A stretch of DNA of 64,000 bases. Origin: Fodinibius saliphilus. GTDB lineage: Bacteria > Bacteroidota > Rhodothermia > Balneolales > Balneolaceae. Shown in pieces: positions 35,839 to 44,630 of this stretch (position 1 is the stretch's first letter; each line of letters begins with the position of its first letter). The stretch covers positions 434,001 through 498,000 of the forward strand of contig NZ_VAWF01000002.1 in assembly GCF_005869845.1 (NCBI RefSeq). The letters are read 5' to 3'. The position numbers and the translations under genes were made by a program. The notes under the pieces are model-generated. The model searched no databases and had not been told where the DNA came from. It saw nothing but the letters and a program-made list of their open reading frames with translations.

Positions 35839-35981
35839 TCACTAAATCTTTGTGTTTGTATAAACGGGTAAAGGTATGAATTTTATGACAAAAAATGAGG
35901 TTTAATCCGATATAAAGAGGGAATACAAACAGTACCGTGAATTGAAGCGTTCAATTAGTTTATAAGGATGGTATTTAATTT

Positions 35982-36620
35982 ATGGAGACTCCTAGTGATG
36001 ATTTATGGCAAGCTATAATCGAAGGCGTTTTGCTATATATTGCTTTGCCTCTGTTGTTTTTTGGGGAGTTGGTTCCTCTGCCCAAAATAGTTGTGCTGAT
36101 TGCGGTTGCCGGATATTGCAGTTTTCGGTTGTGGCGAGATCCGTCCTTTCGGTTAGGATTATTTAGCCGGGATGTTGAATATGCTATTTCAAAAAATATA
36201 GTGATACGAACAGTATTAATTGCTTTTATGCTAGGTGGGTTGGTTTGGATTATGCATCCCGAACAACTTTTTGCTTTTCCTATTGAATGTCCTTTGTTAT
36301 GGGTAGTCATCATGGTCCTTTATCCGTTATTATCGGTCCTGCCTCAGGAAATTATTTTCCGAAGTTACTTTTTTCATCGATTTGAACATTATCTGCCTTT
36401 AAAAAATGCAACGGTTATACTAAGTGCCCTGGCATTCGCTTTTTTGCATATTATTTATGATAACTGGTGGGCCATAGGGCTTAGTTTCGCTGGCGGACTA
36501 CTATTTGGGTTCACCTATAAGAAAACAAAATCATTGTACTGGGTAACTATTGAACATGCTATCTATGGGGGCCTGTTGTTTACGCTGGGAATGGGTAATT
36601 ACTTTTATGAGGCATTTTAA
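35982..36620 (+). CDS. CPBP-family intramembrane glutamic protease
   Basis: A 212-residue membrane protein with about six helices and the CPBP/Rce1 motifs: PQEIIFRSYFFHRF (Q-E replaces the E-E pair), FAFLHIIYDNWW and the C-terminal IEHAIYGG. These correspond to the catalytic glutamate, the FxxxH and the HxxxN/D positions. Such proteins are peptidases or bacteriocin-immunity-type proteins; substrate unknown. A second, larger CPBP protein lies at 41.4 kb. Confidence 0.85.
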   Translation: METPSDDLWQAIIEGVLLYIALPLLFFGELVPLPKIVVLIAVAGYCSFRLWRDPSFRLGLFSRDVEYAISKNIVIRTVLIAFMLGGLVWIMHPEQLFAFPIECPLLWVVIMVLYPLLSVLPQEIIFRSYFFHRFEHYLPLKNATVILSALAFAFLHIIYDNWWAIGLSFAGGLLFGFTYKKTKSLYWVTIEHAIYGGLLFTLGMGNYFYEAF

Positions 36621-37038
36621 TAGGGATTTTTTGTTTGAAGGGGCAACCTCATCGGCTTTTCTTATGTCCTGTATCATAATTTTAGAAGGGAATATATTTT
36701 TCATGCCATAAACAATCGTTCTATGAAAAATAAAGGGCAGTTTCACTAAGTTGTATTGGAATCCCCTTCTACAATGACAATAAAATTTTATATTTATAAT
36801 TAAACAAAATTATTAAAGAATTTGGATAAAGGTTTTTTAATATTGGTTGAAAGGTGTAGTAAAAATAAGAGCCGCGCCTTTCACAGCACAGCTCTTAGGG
36901 TAGGTGTATAACTGTAGTAGGGTAACTACAGTGGGTATAGTAAAAAGCGCAATATTATTAAATAAAAGATGTGAGAATATTTTATTTAATAATAATAAAC
37001 GGCTAAAACATATCAGTATTGTATATTAGTTGTTGGTA
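36621..37038. other. gene-free region with three inverted repeats
   Basis: No coding frame. It holds TAAGAGC (36866-36872)/GCTCTTA (36891-36897), ACTGTAGT (36911-36918)/ACTACAGT (36925-36932), and a perfect 15-bp AT-only repeat TATTATTAAATAAAA (36953-36967)/TTTTATTTAATAATA (36980-36994) with a 12-base loop. The last lies 45 bases beyond the marR stop and could end that transcript; the first two could belong to a small RNA. None is proven. Confidence 0.45.
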
Positions 37039-37048
37039 TCAACAACTA
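37027..37048. promoter_or_regulatory. palindrome overlapping the marR stop codon
   Basis: TAGTTGTTG (37027-37035) and CAACAACTA (37040-37048) form a perfect 9-bp repeat around GTAT. It shares TAGTTG/CAACTA half-sites with the larger repeat upstream of marR, so it may be a second operator-like site at the gene's 3' end. Confidence 0.4.
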
Positions 37049-37494
37049 GCTTTGGATAGAGCATTTTCATATAACTTAGAAAAGAAATGATCGAGATATT
37101 CCATTTCTTCTTTAGGAATATGGTTTAGTAATTCTTCGTTTACTTCTTTATCAATTTTTCGAGCTCTTTCCAACATTTCTGCACCCCTTCTGGTCATCAA
37201 TAGTATTTTTCTTCTTTTATCATCAGGGTCTTTTGCCCGGGCTACAAAGTGGTTACTTTCAAGTTTATCAATCTGTCGCAGCACCGCTGATTTATCCCGG
37301 TCAACTATCTGAGCCAGCTCTTTTAGAATAAGACCTTCATCGCTTTCTATGATATTGAGGGTGAAGTATTGGTCAATTGTTAGCTTAATATTTTCTTCTG
37401 CAAAACGCTTTTTAAGCAAACGAATAATGCCTTTTACAGCAAAGCCCATTTTACAGCCTAGTGTACGGCAACATAATTCTTGCTTTAACTTCAT
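37039..37494 (-). CDS. MarR-family transcriptional regulator
   Basis: A 151-residue winged-helix regulator. The DNA-binding region is around residues 40-95: LTIDQYFTLNIIESDEGLILKELAQIVDRDKSAVLRQIDKLE followed by the wing DPDDKRRKILL. The N-terminus has three cysteines (C8, C9, C14) and the last residue is also cysteine, so a redox-sensing mode is possible but unproven. A 20-bp perfect inverted repeat with TAGTTG/CAACTA half-sites lies 28 bases upstream of its start, a likely autoregulatory operator. Confidence 0.88.
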   Translation of the reverse strand: MKLKQELCCRTLGCKMGFAVKGIIRLLKKRFAEENIKLTIDQYFTLNIIESDEGLILKELAQIVDRDKSAVLRQIDKLESNHFVARAKDPDDKRRKILLMTRRGAEMLERARKIDKEVNEELLNHIPKEEMEYLDHFFSKLYENALSKASC

Positions 37495-37521
37495 AAGCTA
37501 TTGTTATGAATTTCGGATATT

Positions 37522-37568
37522 AAAGATAAAACTATTAGTTGATGTGTGCAACTAATAGTTTTATCTTT
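37522..37568. promoter_or_regulatory. 20-bp perfect inverted repeat upstream of marR
   Basis: AAAGATAAAACTATTAGTTG (37522-37541) and its exact reverse complement (37549-37568) flank a 7-base spacer. The core TTAGTTG-N7-CAACTAA resembles MarR-family operators, and the site lies 28 bases upstream of marR. In RNA it would make a strong hairpin ending in T-rich sequence on the plus strand, so a terminator role is the alternative. Confidence 0.65.
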
Positions 37569-37650
37569 TAATTGTTTAGATGAGTTAGAGTCTGCTTTTA
37601 ATAAGATATTCATTAGATGAAAATGATATCTGGTTTTAATAGTATAGTTC

Positions 37651-38385
37651 TTACAATAATTTCAAATCCTCCACTTTTAGATGCAGATCTTTGAAGTGTG
37701 AACCTTTCCAGTAAATTTTTTTGCACCCTTGGCATTGGTAGAAAAGAGAATGCCATTCTTGTACTTTTGGCGGAACTCTATTTTGTATATCGGAAAGAGC
37801 TACTTCCGACAATTTTCCATTGCATTCCATGCATCGACTAAAAGGGAGTATGTGTTCTGATAGTTTAAATCTCTGAAAGAGTTCTTTTATCTGTTTGTCG
37901 GGATCTGTGTTTCTAATCCAATACCCTGTTTCAGTATCCCCATGGCGTAGAAGGCCAATATCCCGTGTTAATATCATTCGTTCTTCCTCATTGGAAATAC
38001 GAATAATATCCCGTTCTTTCCATTTGGCATTTAGGCAAGTATCAAATCCTAATAAGCGAAGTGTTTTAGTTAGTTTTCCCAAGTGGATATCCGCGATGAA
38101 CCTTTCCGGAGATTTAAATTTTGTTGGAACCTTTGAATTTGCTACTTCTTCAAAAGGGTAAACCGTAACCTTATCTCCATCTGACAGGTTAAACGTCAAT
38201 GGCTTATCCATTCCATTTATTTTAACGTGGGATATAGCAGTATGGGGTATACCTTGAGATTCTACTAGATCTTTAGCAGATGGGGTTCCTGAAAATGGAA
38301 CAATAATAGTTGATGATGGTCGGTTATTTTTATTGATAAAATCCTGCAATGAACCGATAGGCCGCAGGTTTGCCTGTTTTATCAT
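37651..38385 (-). CDS. Mut7-C RNase-domain protein with ubiquitin-like N-terminus
   Basis: A 244-residue protein. Residues about 1-85 form the Mut7-C-associated beta-grasp (ubiquitin-like) domain (INGMDKPLTFNLSDGDKVTVYPF), and about 88-240 the Mut7-C PIN-like RNase domain (RFIADIHLGKLTKTLRLLGFDT, MILTRDIGLL) ending in a zinc ribbon with CMEC and CQGC pairs. Acidic residues D94, D116-equivalent and D140-type positions appear conserved. Members are suspected RNases of unknown target. No operon partner is visible. Confidence 0.88.
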   Translation of the reverse strand: MIKQANLRPIGSLQDFINKNNRPSSTIIVPFSGTPSAKDLVESQGIPHTAISHVKINGMDKPLTFNLSDGDKVTVYPFEEVANSKVPTKFKSPERFIADIHLGKLTKTLRLLGFDTCLNAKWKERDIIRISNEEERMILTRDIGLLRHGDTETGYWIRNTDPDKQIKELFQRFKLSEHILPFSRCMECNGKLSEVALSDIQNRVPPKVQEWHSLFYQCQGCKKIYWKGSHFKDLHLKVEDLKLL

Positions 38386-38629
38386 TTTATTCTTTATTAG
38401 GTTAAAACATTTTGAACCTTAATGAAGATAGCAAAAAATTATAGAATGACAGGCTAAATTAGCTTATCTATAATAAAAATAGGTATTTAACAGCTTTTTT
38501 AAAGCTTTTTCCATTTTTGAGAATAAGGTATTTTTCATTACCTTTTTTAAATGTTTTTACAGCCCGTATATTAATTAATAGGTTGGCAAAAATAATCTAC
38601 TCTTAACCAAAGATACAGTTCAGCAGTTT

Positions 38630-39865
38630 ATGGATTTATTTGATAAGCTTGAGGGCAGACCGAGCCCATTGGGTGAATTTACTTCAGAAGGATATGGATA
38701 CTACACTTACCCTAAACTTGAAGGGCCGCTAGGTCCCGTCATGAAATTTAATGACGAAGATATGATCGTTTGGAGTATTAACGACTATCTAGGGGTTGGC
38801 AGTAATGAAGAGGTTAAAGAATACGATGCTAAGATAGCACAAGATTATAGCCTCAGTAGTCCCATGGGTGCACGGCTAATGACCGGTAACTCTACCGAGC
38901 ATGAAAAACTAGAGGAAGAGCTCGCAGAATTTGTTCATAAGGATGACGCATTTTTGCTGAACTATGGCTATCAGGGTATTATGAGTGTTATCCATGCCTT
39001 GGTTGATCGTAAAGATGTATTAATATATGACGAATTAAGCCATGCTTGCATTGTAGACGGTAAGCAATTGGCAATGGCTGAAAAATATGTTTTTAAACAT
39101 AACGATATTGAAAGTTTCGAAAAGCAGTTAGAGCGGGCTCATCGTAAGAAAAAAGATGACGGCGCTGTTCTGGTAGTTACCGAAGGAGCTTTTGGAATGA
39201 CCGGTGACTTGGGTATTCTCAATGAGATGATTGCCCTTAAAGAAAAGTATCCGTTCCGCTTACTTGTTGACGATGCACATGGCGTTGGAACAATGGGTGA
39301 AGATGGTTCCGGAACCGGTACTCATCTGGGTTGCCAAGACGGGATCGATATTTATTTTGGAACGTTCGCAAAAGCGTTTGCACTTATTGGTGCTTTTGTT
39401 GCTACCGATGAACGAGTGGTTGAATTCCTAAAAGCTAATGTACGCAGCCAGGTATTTGCAAAGTCTGTGCCTATGCCGATAGTAAAATCGGCGCGCAAGC
39501 GACTTCAGATGATCAAAGATAATCCTGAGTGGCGCGAAAAGCTTTGGGAGAATACGAATATGCTACGTGGCGGTCTTCGCGATATGGGATACAATGTATT
39601 GCCGGCTGAATGCCCTGTTACCCCTGTGCTCACAAAGGGAAGTACCGATCTTTGCCAGACTATCATGCGTAAATTGCGCGAAGAACATGGTGTGTTTGTA
39701 AGTGGTGTAGCATATCCAGTTGTTCCAAAAGGAACGGTATTAATTAGATTAATTCCTACAGCAGCACATACAAAAGAACAGATTCAAAAAACACTAGATG
39801 GATTTGAGGCTATTAAAGAGGTGGTTTTTGCTGAAGCAAAAAAGCAACAGAAAATATCAGCCTGA
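38630..39865 (+). CDS. PLP-dependent alpha-oxoamine synthase-family enzyme
   Basis: A 411-residue fold-type I enzyme. K248 (FGTFAKAF) is the PLP lysine, D214-D215-A216-H217 (VDDAHGVG) and the H138 ring-stacking residue (ELSHACIVDG) are present. This family covers serine palmitoyltransferase, 8-amino-7-oxononanoate synthase and 2-amino-3-ketobutyrate ligase. The K-site block reads TFAKAFALIGAF instead of the more common TxSKAxGxxGG, so the subfamily is not clear; a sphingolipid role is possible in this phylum but unsupported by neighbours. A strong terminator follows. Confidence 0.85.
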   Translation: MDLFDKLEGRPSPLGEFTSEGYGYYTYPKLEGPLGPVMKFNDEDMIVWSINDYLGVGSNEEVKEYDAKIAQDYSLSSPMGARLMTGNSTEHEKLEEELAEFVHKDDAFLLNYGYQGIMSVIHALVDRKDVLIYDELSHACIVDGKQLAMAEKYVFKHNDIESFEKQLERAHRKKKDDGAVLVVTEGAFGMTGDLGILNEMIALKEKYPFRLLVDDAHGVGTMGEDGSGTGTHLGCQDGIDIYFGTFAKAFALIGAFVATDERVVEFLKANVRSQVFAKSVPMPIVKSARKRLQMIKDNPEWREKLWENTNMLRGGLRDMGYNVLPAECPVTPVLTKGSTDLCQTIMRKLREEHGVFVSGVAYPVVPKGTVLIRLIPTAAHTKEQIQKTLDGFEAIKEVVFAEAKKQQKISA

Positions 39866-39890
39866 AAAACCTTCTGATTATTTAAATGAA

Positions 39891-39927
39891 AAAGGCCCCA
39901 ATTTATCATTGGGGCCTTTTCTTTTTT
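39891..39927 (+). terminator. intrinsic terminator after the oxoamine synthase gene
   Basis: AAAGGCCCCAAT (39891-39902) and ATTGGGGCCTTT (39908-39919) form a 12-bp stem with a 5-base loop followed by TCTTTTTTT. The A-run on the other side makes it usable by the converging helicase-like gene too. Confidence 0.93.
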
Positions 39928-39945
39928 TAAGTTATTTGCGTTCTA

Positions 39946-41307
39946 TTAAGAAAAAAGTTCTTTTATGAGTCCAATTACACCAGACTTTTGATCTTTTTTT
40001 GCCTGACCTTTTCGCCCTCCGCTCAGTTTATCAAAGCTGGGACGCGGAAGTTCAAGTTCATCTTTTTTCTTTTTCTTCTTACGCTTATTACGTCCATTGT
40101 TATGACGTTTTTTGTTCTTAGATTTCTTTTTATTCTTCTTTTTCTTCTTACGTTCTTTAAGCTTCTGTTTGACCTTCTCAGGTAACTCAAGCTCCTTGGG
40201 CGCTTGTTTTAATGAGCTTTCGAGCTCATTAATATCACTTCGGTCTTGTTTTGAAACTAAAGAAACGACCCGTGAAGCTTTACCTGAGCCAACAAGATCA
40301 GCCCGATAACGATATTCATCGGGATTACTGGGGACATCATAATTGATAACCTGCGTAACACGCTGCAGGTCTATTTCAGCAGCAGGGATATCAGCTACTA
40401 GCAGGTATTGTACATCTCCATTGGTAAAGTTTGCAAATCGTTGAGCCCGCTTCTCATCAGAAAGCTTTCCATGCAGGCTTGTAGCCTTCAGGTTTTGTTT
40501 ACGTAATGTTCGATATAAACGATCTGTACCTCGTTTAGAAGCAGTAAAGATAACACAGTTATCAGTAGGTGTTTCCTCGATATGTGCCATAAGGGTTGTA
40601 ATCTTCATCCGGTTAGGTACATAGATGTAACCGTGAGAGAGCATCCCGTCGACCTTAGGTGGTTCTGTCAACATATGCGAAGAATCTTCAAGGCCAATTA
40701 TTTCGGCGTCTTCAAAGTAGAGCTTTGTGAGCTCCTTGACCTCCTCATTCATTTCTTCAGTATAAATAACCGTTTGGTGGTCATTAAGTACTCTTCGCAG
40801 TATAGCCTTTAATTTGGGCTGCAAGCCAAGTTTTACCATCTCATCTGCTGCATCAATTACAACCAGTTTGACATCACGAAAAACATATCTGAGTTTTTTT
40901 GTAATATCAGCAAGAGGTCCAGGGTTACCTGAAATTACTTGCACATTACTTTTAAGTGCTTCTTCCTGTTCTTCAGCATCGGAGTCCATATCAACAGAGG
41001 CGCTTTCGATCTGTGCATGGTAGCCCATGGCCCAAACAAGCTCATCAATCTGCTGAGATTCATCTGGGTTTGGAGTCAATACTAATACAGAAGCACCTTC
41101 TTGTTCTTCCCTGTCGTCAATCATTTCCAATGCAGGGATAACAAATGAAGCAATTTTATCACTTCCAGGTTCTGCTTTGATCAATGCATCTTTCCCTTCC
41201 AGTATAGCAGGAAGGACTTCTTCTTGGAGTTCAGTGAGTTCAGTGTAGTTTACATCTGCGAGCCCGCTCATGATATCGGGGCTCAGGTCTATTTCTTCAA
41301 ACTTCAA
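39946..41307 (-). CDS. degenerate DEAD-box protein (ATPase motifs lost)
   Basis: A 453-residue intact frame with the two RecA-like domains of a DEAD-box helicase, but the catalytic motifs are altered. Motif I reads AEPGSDK (45-51) where AxTGxGKT is expected; motif II is DAAD (152-155) instead of DEAD; the SAT motif III is replaced by YTEEM near 182; motif VI HRxGRxGR reads YRYRADLVGSGK near 334-346. The Q-motif (LTELQEE) and the fold remain. The C-terminal 80 residues are an extremely lysine-rich tail. It is probably an RNA-binding or scaffold protein without ATP-driven unwinding. Confidence 0.85.
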   Translation of the reverse strand: MKFEEIDLSPDIMSGLADVNYTELTELQEEVLPAILEGKDALIKAEPGSDKIASFVIPALEMIDDREEQEGASVLVLTPNPDESQQIDELVWAMGYHAQIESASVDMDSDAEEQEEALKSNVQVISGNPGPLADITKKLRYVFRDVKLVVIDAADEMVKLGLQPKLKAILRRVLNDHQTVIYTEEMNEEVKELTKLYFEDAEIIGLEDSSHMLTEPPKVDGMLSHGYIYVPNRMKITTLMAHIEETPTDNCVIFTASKRGTDRLYRTLRKQNLKATSLHGKLSDEKRAQRFANFTNGDVQYLLVADIPAAEIDLQRVTQVINYDVPSNPDEYRYRADLVGSGKASRVVSLVSKQDRSDINELESSLKQAPKELELPEKVKQKLKERKKKKKNKKKSKNKKRHNNGRNKRKKKKKKDELELPRPSFDKLSGGRKGQAKKDQKSGVIGLIKELFS

Positions 41308-41396
41308 CGTTCTAACCTTTCATTTAGTTAATGTTTGTTCTTCATGCACTGCTTCAAAATCAAGCAATGCTCATCAGGTACTTGAATATACAAAAC

Positions 41397-42344
41397 TTAT
41401 AGCGCTTGCTCATCTGATTTCCCAACCATCTTATATTCAGTTGTAAACAAGCGATGTATCTTTAGTTCATTTCCCTTTGACTTAAGATAAACGCATACTC
41501 CCCCTAACATTATTGCCATTCCTAGTAAAACAACTAAGCCGGCTTCAGGCCCAAACTCACCGCCAGTCCACAAGTATGGGCCGGATTGTTGAATTTGCAA
41601 TATGCCTACCTCAAACTGTTTTCCACTAACAGGGAACCCAAAAAGCCCGGCCATGAAAAAATTCCACCCAAAGTGTAGGCCAACTGATAGAGAAAGGCGT
41701 CCTGTGAAAATGTAGGGCATTGCCAATACAGCGCCTGCGACAATGATATTAAATGTCGAAAGCAGAGATGCATTTGGGTTGTAAAAATGGAGTAATCCAA
41801 ATACAGAAGAGGTTAAAACTATTGCAATACCTACTACAAGTCGTTTGCTTATCTGTGGGTATCGTAATCCTTCTACAATATTAAGTATTTGATATCCGCG
41901 GGAGAACAGCTCCTCATAAAATCCTACCATTGCCATAGCCAACATGAAGACTGTTAGCTTTAGCAGAAATGGTTGTTCGGTTGAAAGGTTCCAACCAAAA
42001 TCGGTGACAGTAACCCAGCCTAATTGCCATTCCAGGGAAAAAATAGCACCTATTGCTATAAAAGCCAGAATAGTGCCAACAATAAATTCTTTTATCCATT
42101 GTTTATTAATATGGATGCCGTAGTCGGTAAAGCTACGATTATCAATATATTGGGCTGCAATCCAGATGCTTGCAATAACACCTAAAAACTGTGGACCAAT
42201 ACTTGTGAGTAGTGAGGATTCCGGTAAAAGAAGAAAAAATGGAAAGTAAAGTGGGGCAACAACAACGATGAGCGTAAAGAATTGAAGTAGCAGGCGCCAT
42301 CCTGCACGCAATCGTTGCTCTTTATTATTAGTAAATACATTCAT
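41397..42344 (-). CDS. CPBP-family intramembrane metalloprotease-like protein
   Basis: A 315-residue membrane protein with about eight helices. The CPBP/Abi motifs are intact: GFYEELFSRGYQ (EExxxRG type) near residue 150, SSVFGLLHFYNPN near 187, and LHFGWNFF near 235. Substrate unknown. It follows the degenerate DEAD-box gene's promoter side by about 90 bases and reads the same way, so a shared transcript is possible. Confidence 0.88.
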   Translation of the reverse strand: MNVFTNNKEQRLRAGWRLLLQFFTLIVVVAPLYFPFFLLLPESSLLTSIGPQFLGVIASIWIAAQYIDNRSFTDYGIHINKQWIKEFIVGTILAFIAIGAIFSLEWQLGWVTVTDFGWNLSTEQPFLLKLTVFMLAMAMVGFYEELFSRGYQILNIVEGLRYPQISKRLVVGIAIVLTSSVFGLLHFYNPNASLLSTFNIIVAGAVLAMPYIFTGRLSLSVGLHFGWNFFMAGLFGFPVSGKQFEVGILQIQQSGPYLWTGGEFGPEAGLVVLLGMAIMLGGVCVYLKSKGNELKIHRLFTTEYKMVGKSDEQAL

Positions 42345-42434
42345 AAGTCAAGAAACATTCTTAGTTTTCATCCAGTATGAGTATTCTTAAAAACGTTATA
42401 AACTACATTAAAAGACCAAATAAATCAGGTTCGT

Positions 42435-43109
42435 ATGAGTGATCGATTTGTGTTTCAGGCCTCAAAAGAAGACGTGAAAAACTTATTCCAAGTAACATCA
42501 GCGCGCGATGATGTTTTTGATTCGAATTTTAATATAACCCCAGGTACGCTAATTCCTGCTATCTATCAAGAAAATGGGGAGCGACAGATTCATCAATTTG
42601 TTTGGGGATTGATACCTAAAGGTGCTGAAGAAGAGAAAGAGGGGCGAGAAAATTTTGAAGTTGCTATTGAAAACCTGAAAGAAAATGAACACTTAACTGA
42701 ATGTTTGGCTCAACGGCGATGCCTAATTCCGGCCAAAGGGTTTTATAAATGGAAGACCACTAAAAAAAAGAGTACTCCGTTTTTTATCCGGTTGCTTTCA
42801 AATGAATTGACAGCTATTGCTGGTATTTACTCGATATGGAAATCTTCTACGGGTCGTGATGTCTATTCTTGCGCGATGCTCACAACAATAGCCAATGCAC
42901 TGGTACAACCGGTAGATGAGCGGATGCCAATATTATTACATCCGGATGACCATGAAAAGTGGTTGGCTGATAATGAGATTGTACCCAGTAACCTACAGCA
43001 ATTCCGAAAAAGTTATTCTATTACTGATTTAGCGGTTAATCGGGTTTCTGAAGAGGTTAATAATCCAGATAATAATAGTCCGGAATTAATTCAGCCTATT
43101 CCTAAATAG
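42435..43109 (+). CDS. SRAP (YedK/HMCES) homologue lacking catalytic residues
   Basis: A 224-residue SRAP-domain protein. Active family members begin MCGRF; Cys2 forms a covalent thiazolidine link with abasic sites in single-stranded DNA. Here the start is MSDRF, so Cys2 is serine. The E105 position in GFYEW is K105 (GFYKW), and the histidine of IHDRMP is D161 (VDERMP). N73 and the RRCLIPAKGFYKW frame remain. Three key residues are changed, so the protein is unlikely to crosslink DNA and may bind it non-covalently. Divergent from the CPBP gene; converges on mscS. Confidence 0.85.
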   Translation: MSDRFVFQASKEDVKNLFQVTSARDDVFDSNFNITPGTLIPAIYQENGERQIHQFVWGLIPKGAEEEKEGRENFEVAIENLKENEHLTECLAQRRCLIPAKGFYKWKTTKKKSTPFFIRLLSNELTAIAGIYSIWKSSTGRDVYSCAMLTTIANALVQPVDERMPILLHPDDHEKWLADNEIVPSNLQQFRKSYSITDLAVNRVSEEVNNPDNNSPELIQPIPK

Positions 43110-43115
43110 GGTAGC

Positions 43116-44009
43116 CTAATCTCCGGGCTCTTTATAAATTCGCATGGTAGGATATGCCAACTCAATATCATCATGTTCGTCTAAAGTACGGAGAATATCT
43201 TCCCAAATAGCTTGGGAAAGGCCACGACGCTGGCGCGGATCGGAGAGATGGCGAATGGTTAAACATACGCCACTATCGCGCACGTCCGTATATACAATGG
43301 GAGTGAGGTAACGATAATGGATAAGATATGATTTTTTTGCTTTCTGGACTTGTCTTTCCGCACGCTCAACTGAATCTTCAAGATGTTTGTCAGATATATT
43401 CTGCAATAATTTTTTTGCCTTTTCCCAGTTACTCTCGAAGGTGACCAGAACTTCTATTTCGTTCCAAAGAAACTCAAAGTTACTGGTATAGTTAGCCAAT
43501 GATTTTGAAAACAGATAATGATTGGGTACATGCACAACACGACCGGTACTCTGGTCAGCATAAACCCAATTTCCTATTTCGAGTACTGTAAACTTGAAAA
43601 GGCGTTGGTCTATGACATCTCCTTTAACATCCCCTATTTGAATGCGGTCTCCTACATCAAAAGGTTTGCGCCAAAGAATAAAAAGCCAGGCCGCAAAGTC
43701 ACTCACAGGATCTTTCAAGGCAATGGCAAGACCTGCAGACAGCAGACCCAAAAAGGTGGCTACGGATTGTAACCCCTCAAACCAGATACGCCCAACAATT
43801 AGTAATCCCAGGAATACGGAAATATAGGTGAGGTTTTTACGCCATTTATATTGTACCTTGGTTTCCGGTAATTTTTTGTTGATCACCCGGATAGCAATGA
43901 AGCGAATTAACCAAATAGCTATTACTACAACAACCGATAAAATTACCTGGTATGTGAAGCCGGGAGAGTTTTCAATAAATTGTTGGATACGGTTTGAAAT
44001 ATTTTGCAC
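43116..44009 (-). CDS. MscS-family mechanosensitive channel
   Basis: A 297-residue small-conductance channel protein: three N-terminal membrane helices (to about 110), the TM3/beta junction LSAGLAIALKDPVSDFAAWLFILWRKPFDVGDRIQIGDVKGDVIDQRLFKFTVLE typical of MscS, and a cytoplasmic beta/alpha domain. It would release solutes on osmotic downshift. Stands alone; converges on the SRAP gene with 6 bases between stops. Confidence 0.93.
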   Translation of the reverse strand: MQNISNRIQQFIENSPGFTYQVILSVVVVIAIWLIRFIAIRVINKKLPETKVQYKWRKNLTYISVFLGLLIVGRIWFEGLQSVATFLGLLSAGLAIALKDPVSDFAAWLFILWRKPFDVGDRIQIGDVKGDVIDQRLFKFTVLEIGNWVYADQSTGRVVHVPNHYLFSKSLANYTSNFEFLWNEIEVLVTFESNWEKAKKLLQNISDKHLEDSVERAERQVQKAKKSYLIHYRYLTPIVYTDVRDSGVCLTIRHLSDPRQRRGLSQAIWEDILRTLDEHDDIELAYPTMRIYKEPGD

Positions 44010-44138
44010 AGTTGGTGTCTTTTATGAAATAAATAGCTATCAAACTGGTTGTAATTAAACAAAGATTATATCATTGTAAAGAAAAGGAATTTTGAATAAC
44101 TTTACTGGTCTGAAAAACATAGTTACATAGAACTTACC

Positions 44139-44543
44139 ATGCTTTATTATATTATAATATCTGTAATTACGATCATTTGTATTTTGTTAACAATTGTCAT
44201 CTTGTTGCAACCGGGACAGGGACAAGGAATTTCCGGCGGATTGGCAGCCGGTAATGCCGGTGGACAAGGTTTGGGGGCCCGGCGTACAGCTGATTTACTA
44301 TCAAAATCTACTACCGTTTTGGGGACTGCCCTTTTGGTTCTTTGCGTCTTGGCAAACTTCGCAATTGAGCGGGGCGGTACTACTCAGAGTGCTGTTCAAC
44401 AAAGTGGAACAGAGCAGTCTACTCAACAAAATAATATTAACAACCCATCTGAAACCCCCTCCGCTATACCAGAGCTACCAGCGAATCAAGGTAATAACAG
44501 TGGTGGCAATGGTAGCGATGGCGATTCTGACGGTGGAAGTTAG
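44139..44543 (+). CDS. secG: preprotein translocase subunit SecG
   Basis: A 134-residue SecG: two membrane helices (about 2-22 and 57-75) linked by the conserved LLQPGQGQGISGGLAAGNAGGQGLGARRTADLLSK loop, then a long Asn/Gly/Ser-rich low-complexity tail (about 80-134), common in Bacteroidota-like SecG. It assists SecYE in export. A terminator follows directly. Confidence 0.95.
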   Translation: MLYYIIISVITIICILLTIVILLQPGQGQGISGGLAAGNAGGQGLGARRTADLLSKSTTVLGTALLVLCVLANFAIERGGTTQSAVQQSGTEQSTQQNNINNPSETPSAIPELPANQGNNSGGNGSDGDSDGGS

Positions 44544-44562
44544 TTAGAATAGCATTTTTTTG

Positions 44563-44595
44563 AAAAGCCTGATCTTATTAGGGTCGGGCTTTTTC
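44563..44595 (+). terminator. intrinsic terminator after secG
   Basis: AAAAGCCTGATC pairs with GGTCGGGCTTTT (G-U tolerated) around a short loop, followed by TTTTT. About 20 bases after the secG stop and before the converging mnmE gene at 44631. Confidence 0.85.
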
Positions 44596-44630
44596 TATAT
44601 GAATCTGAAAAGCACTATATGGCTGGGCAA

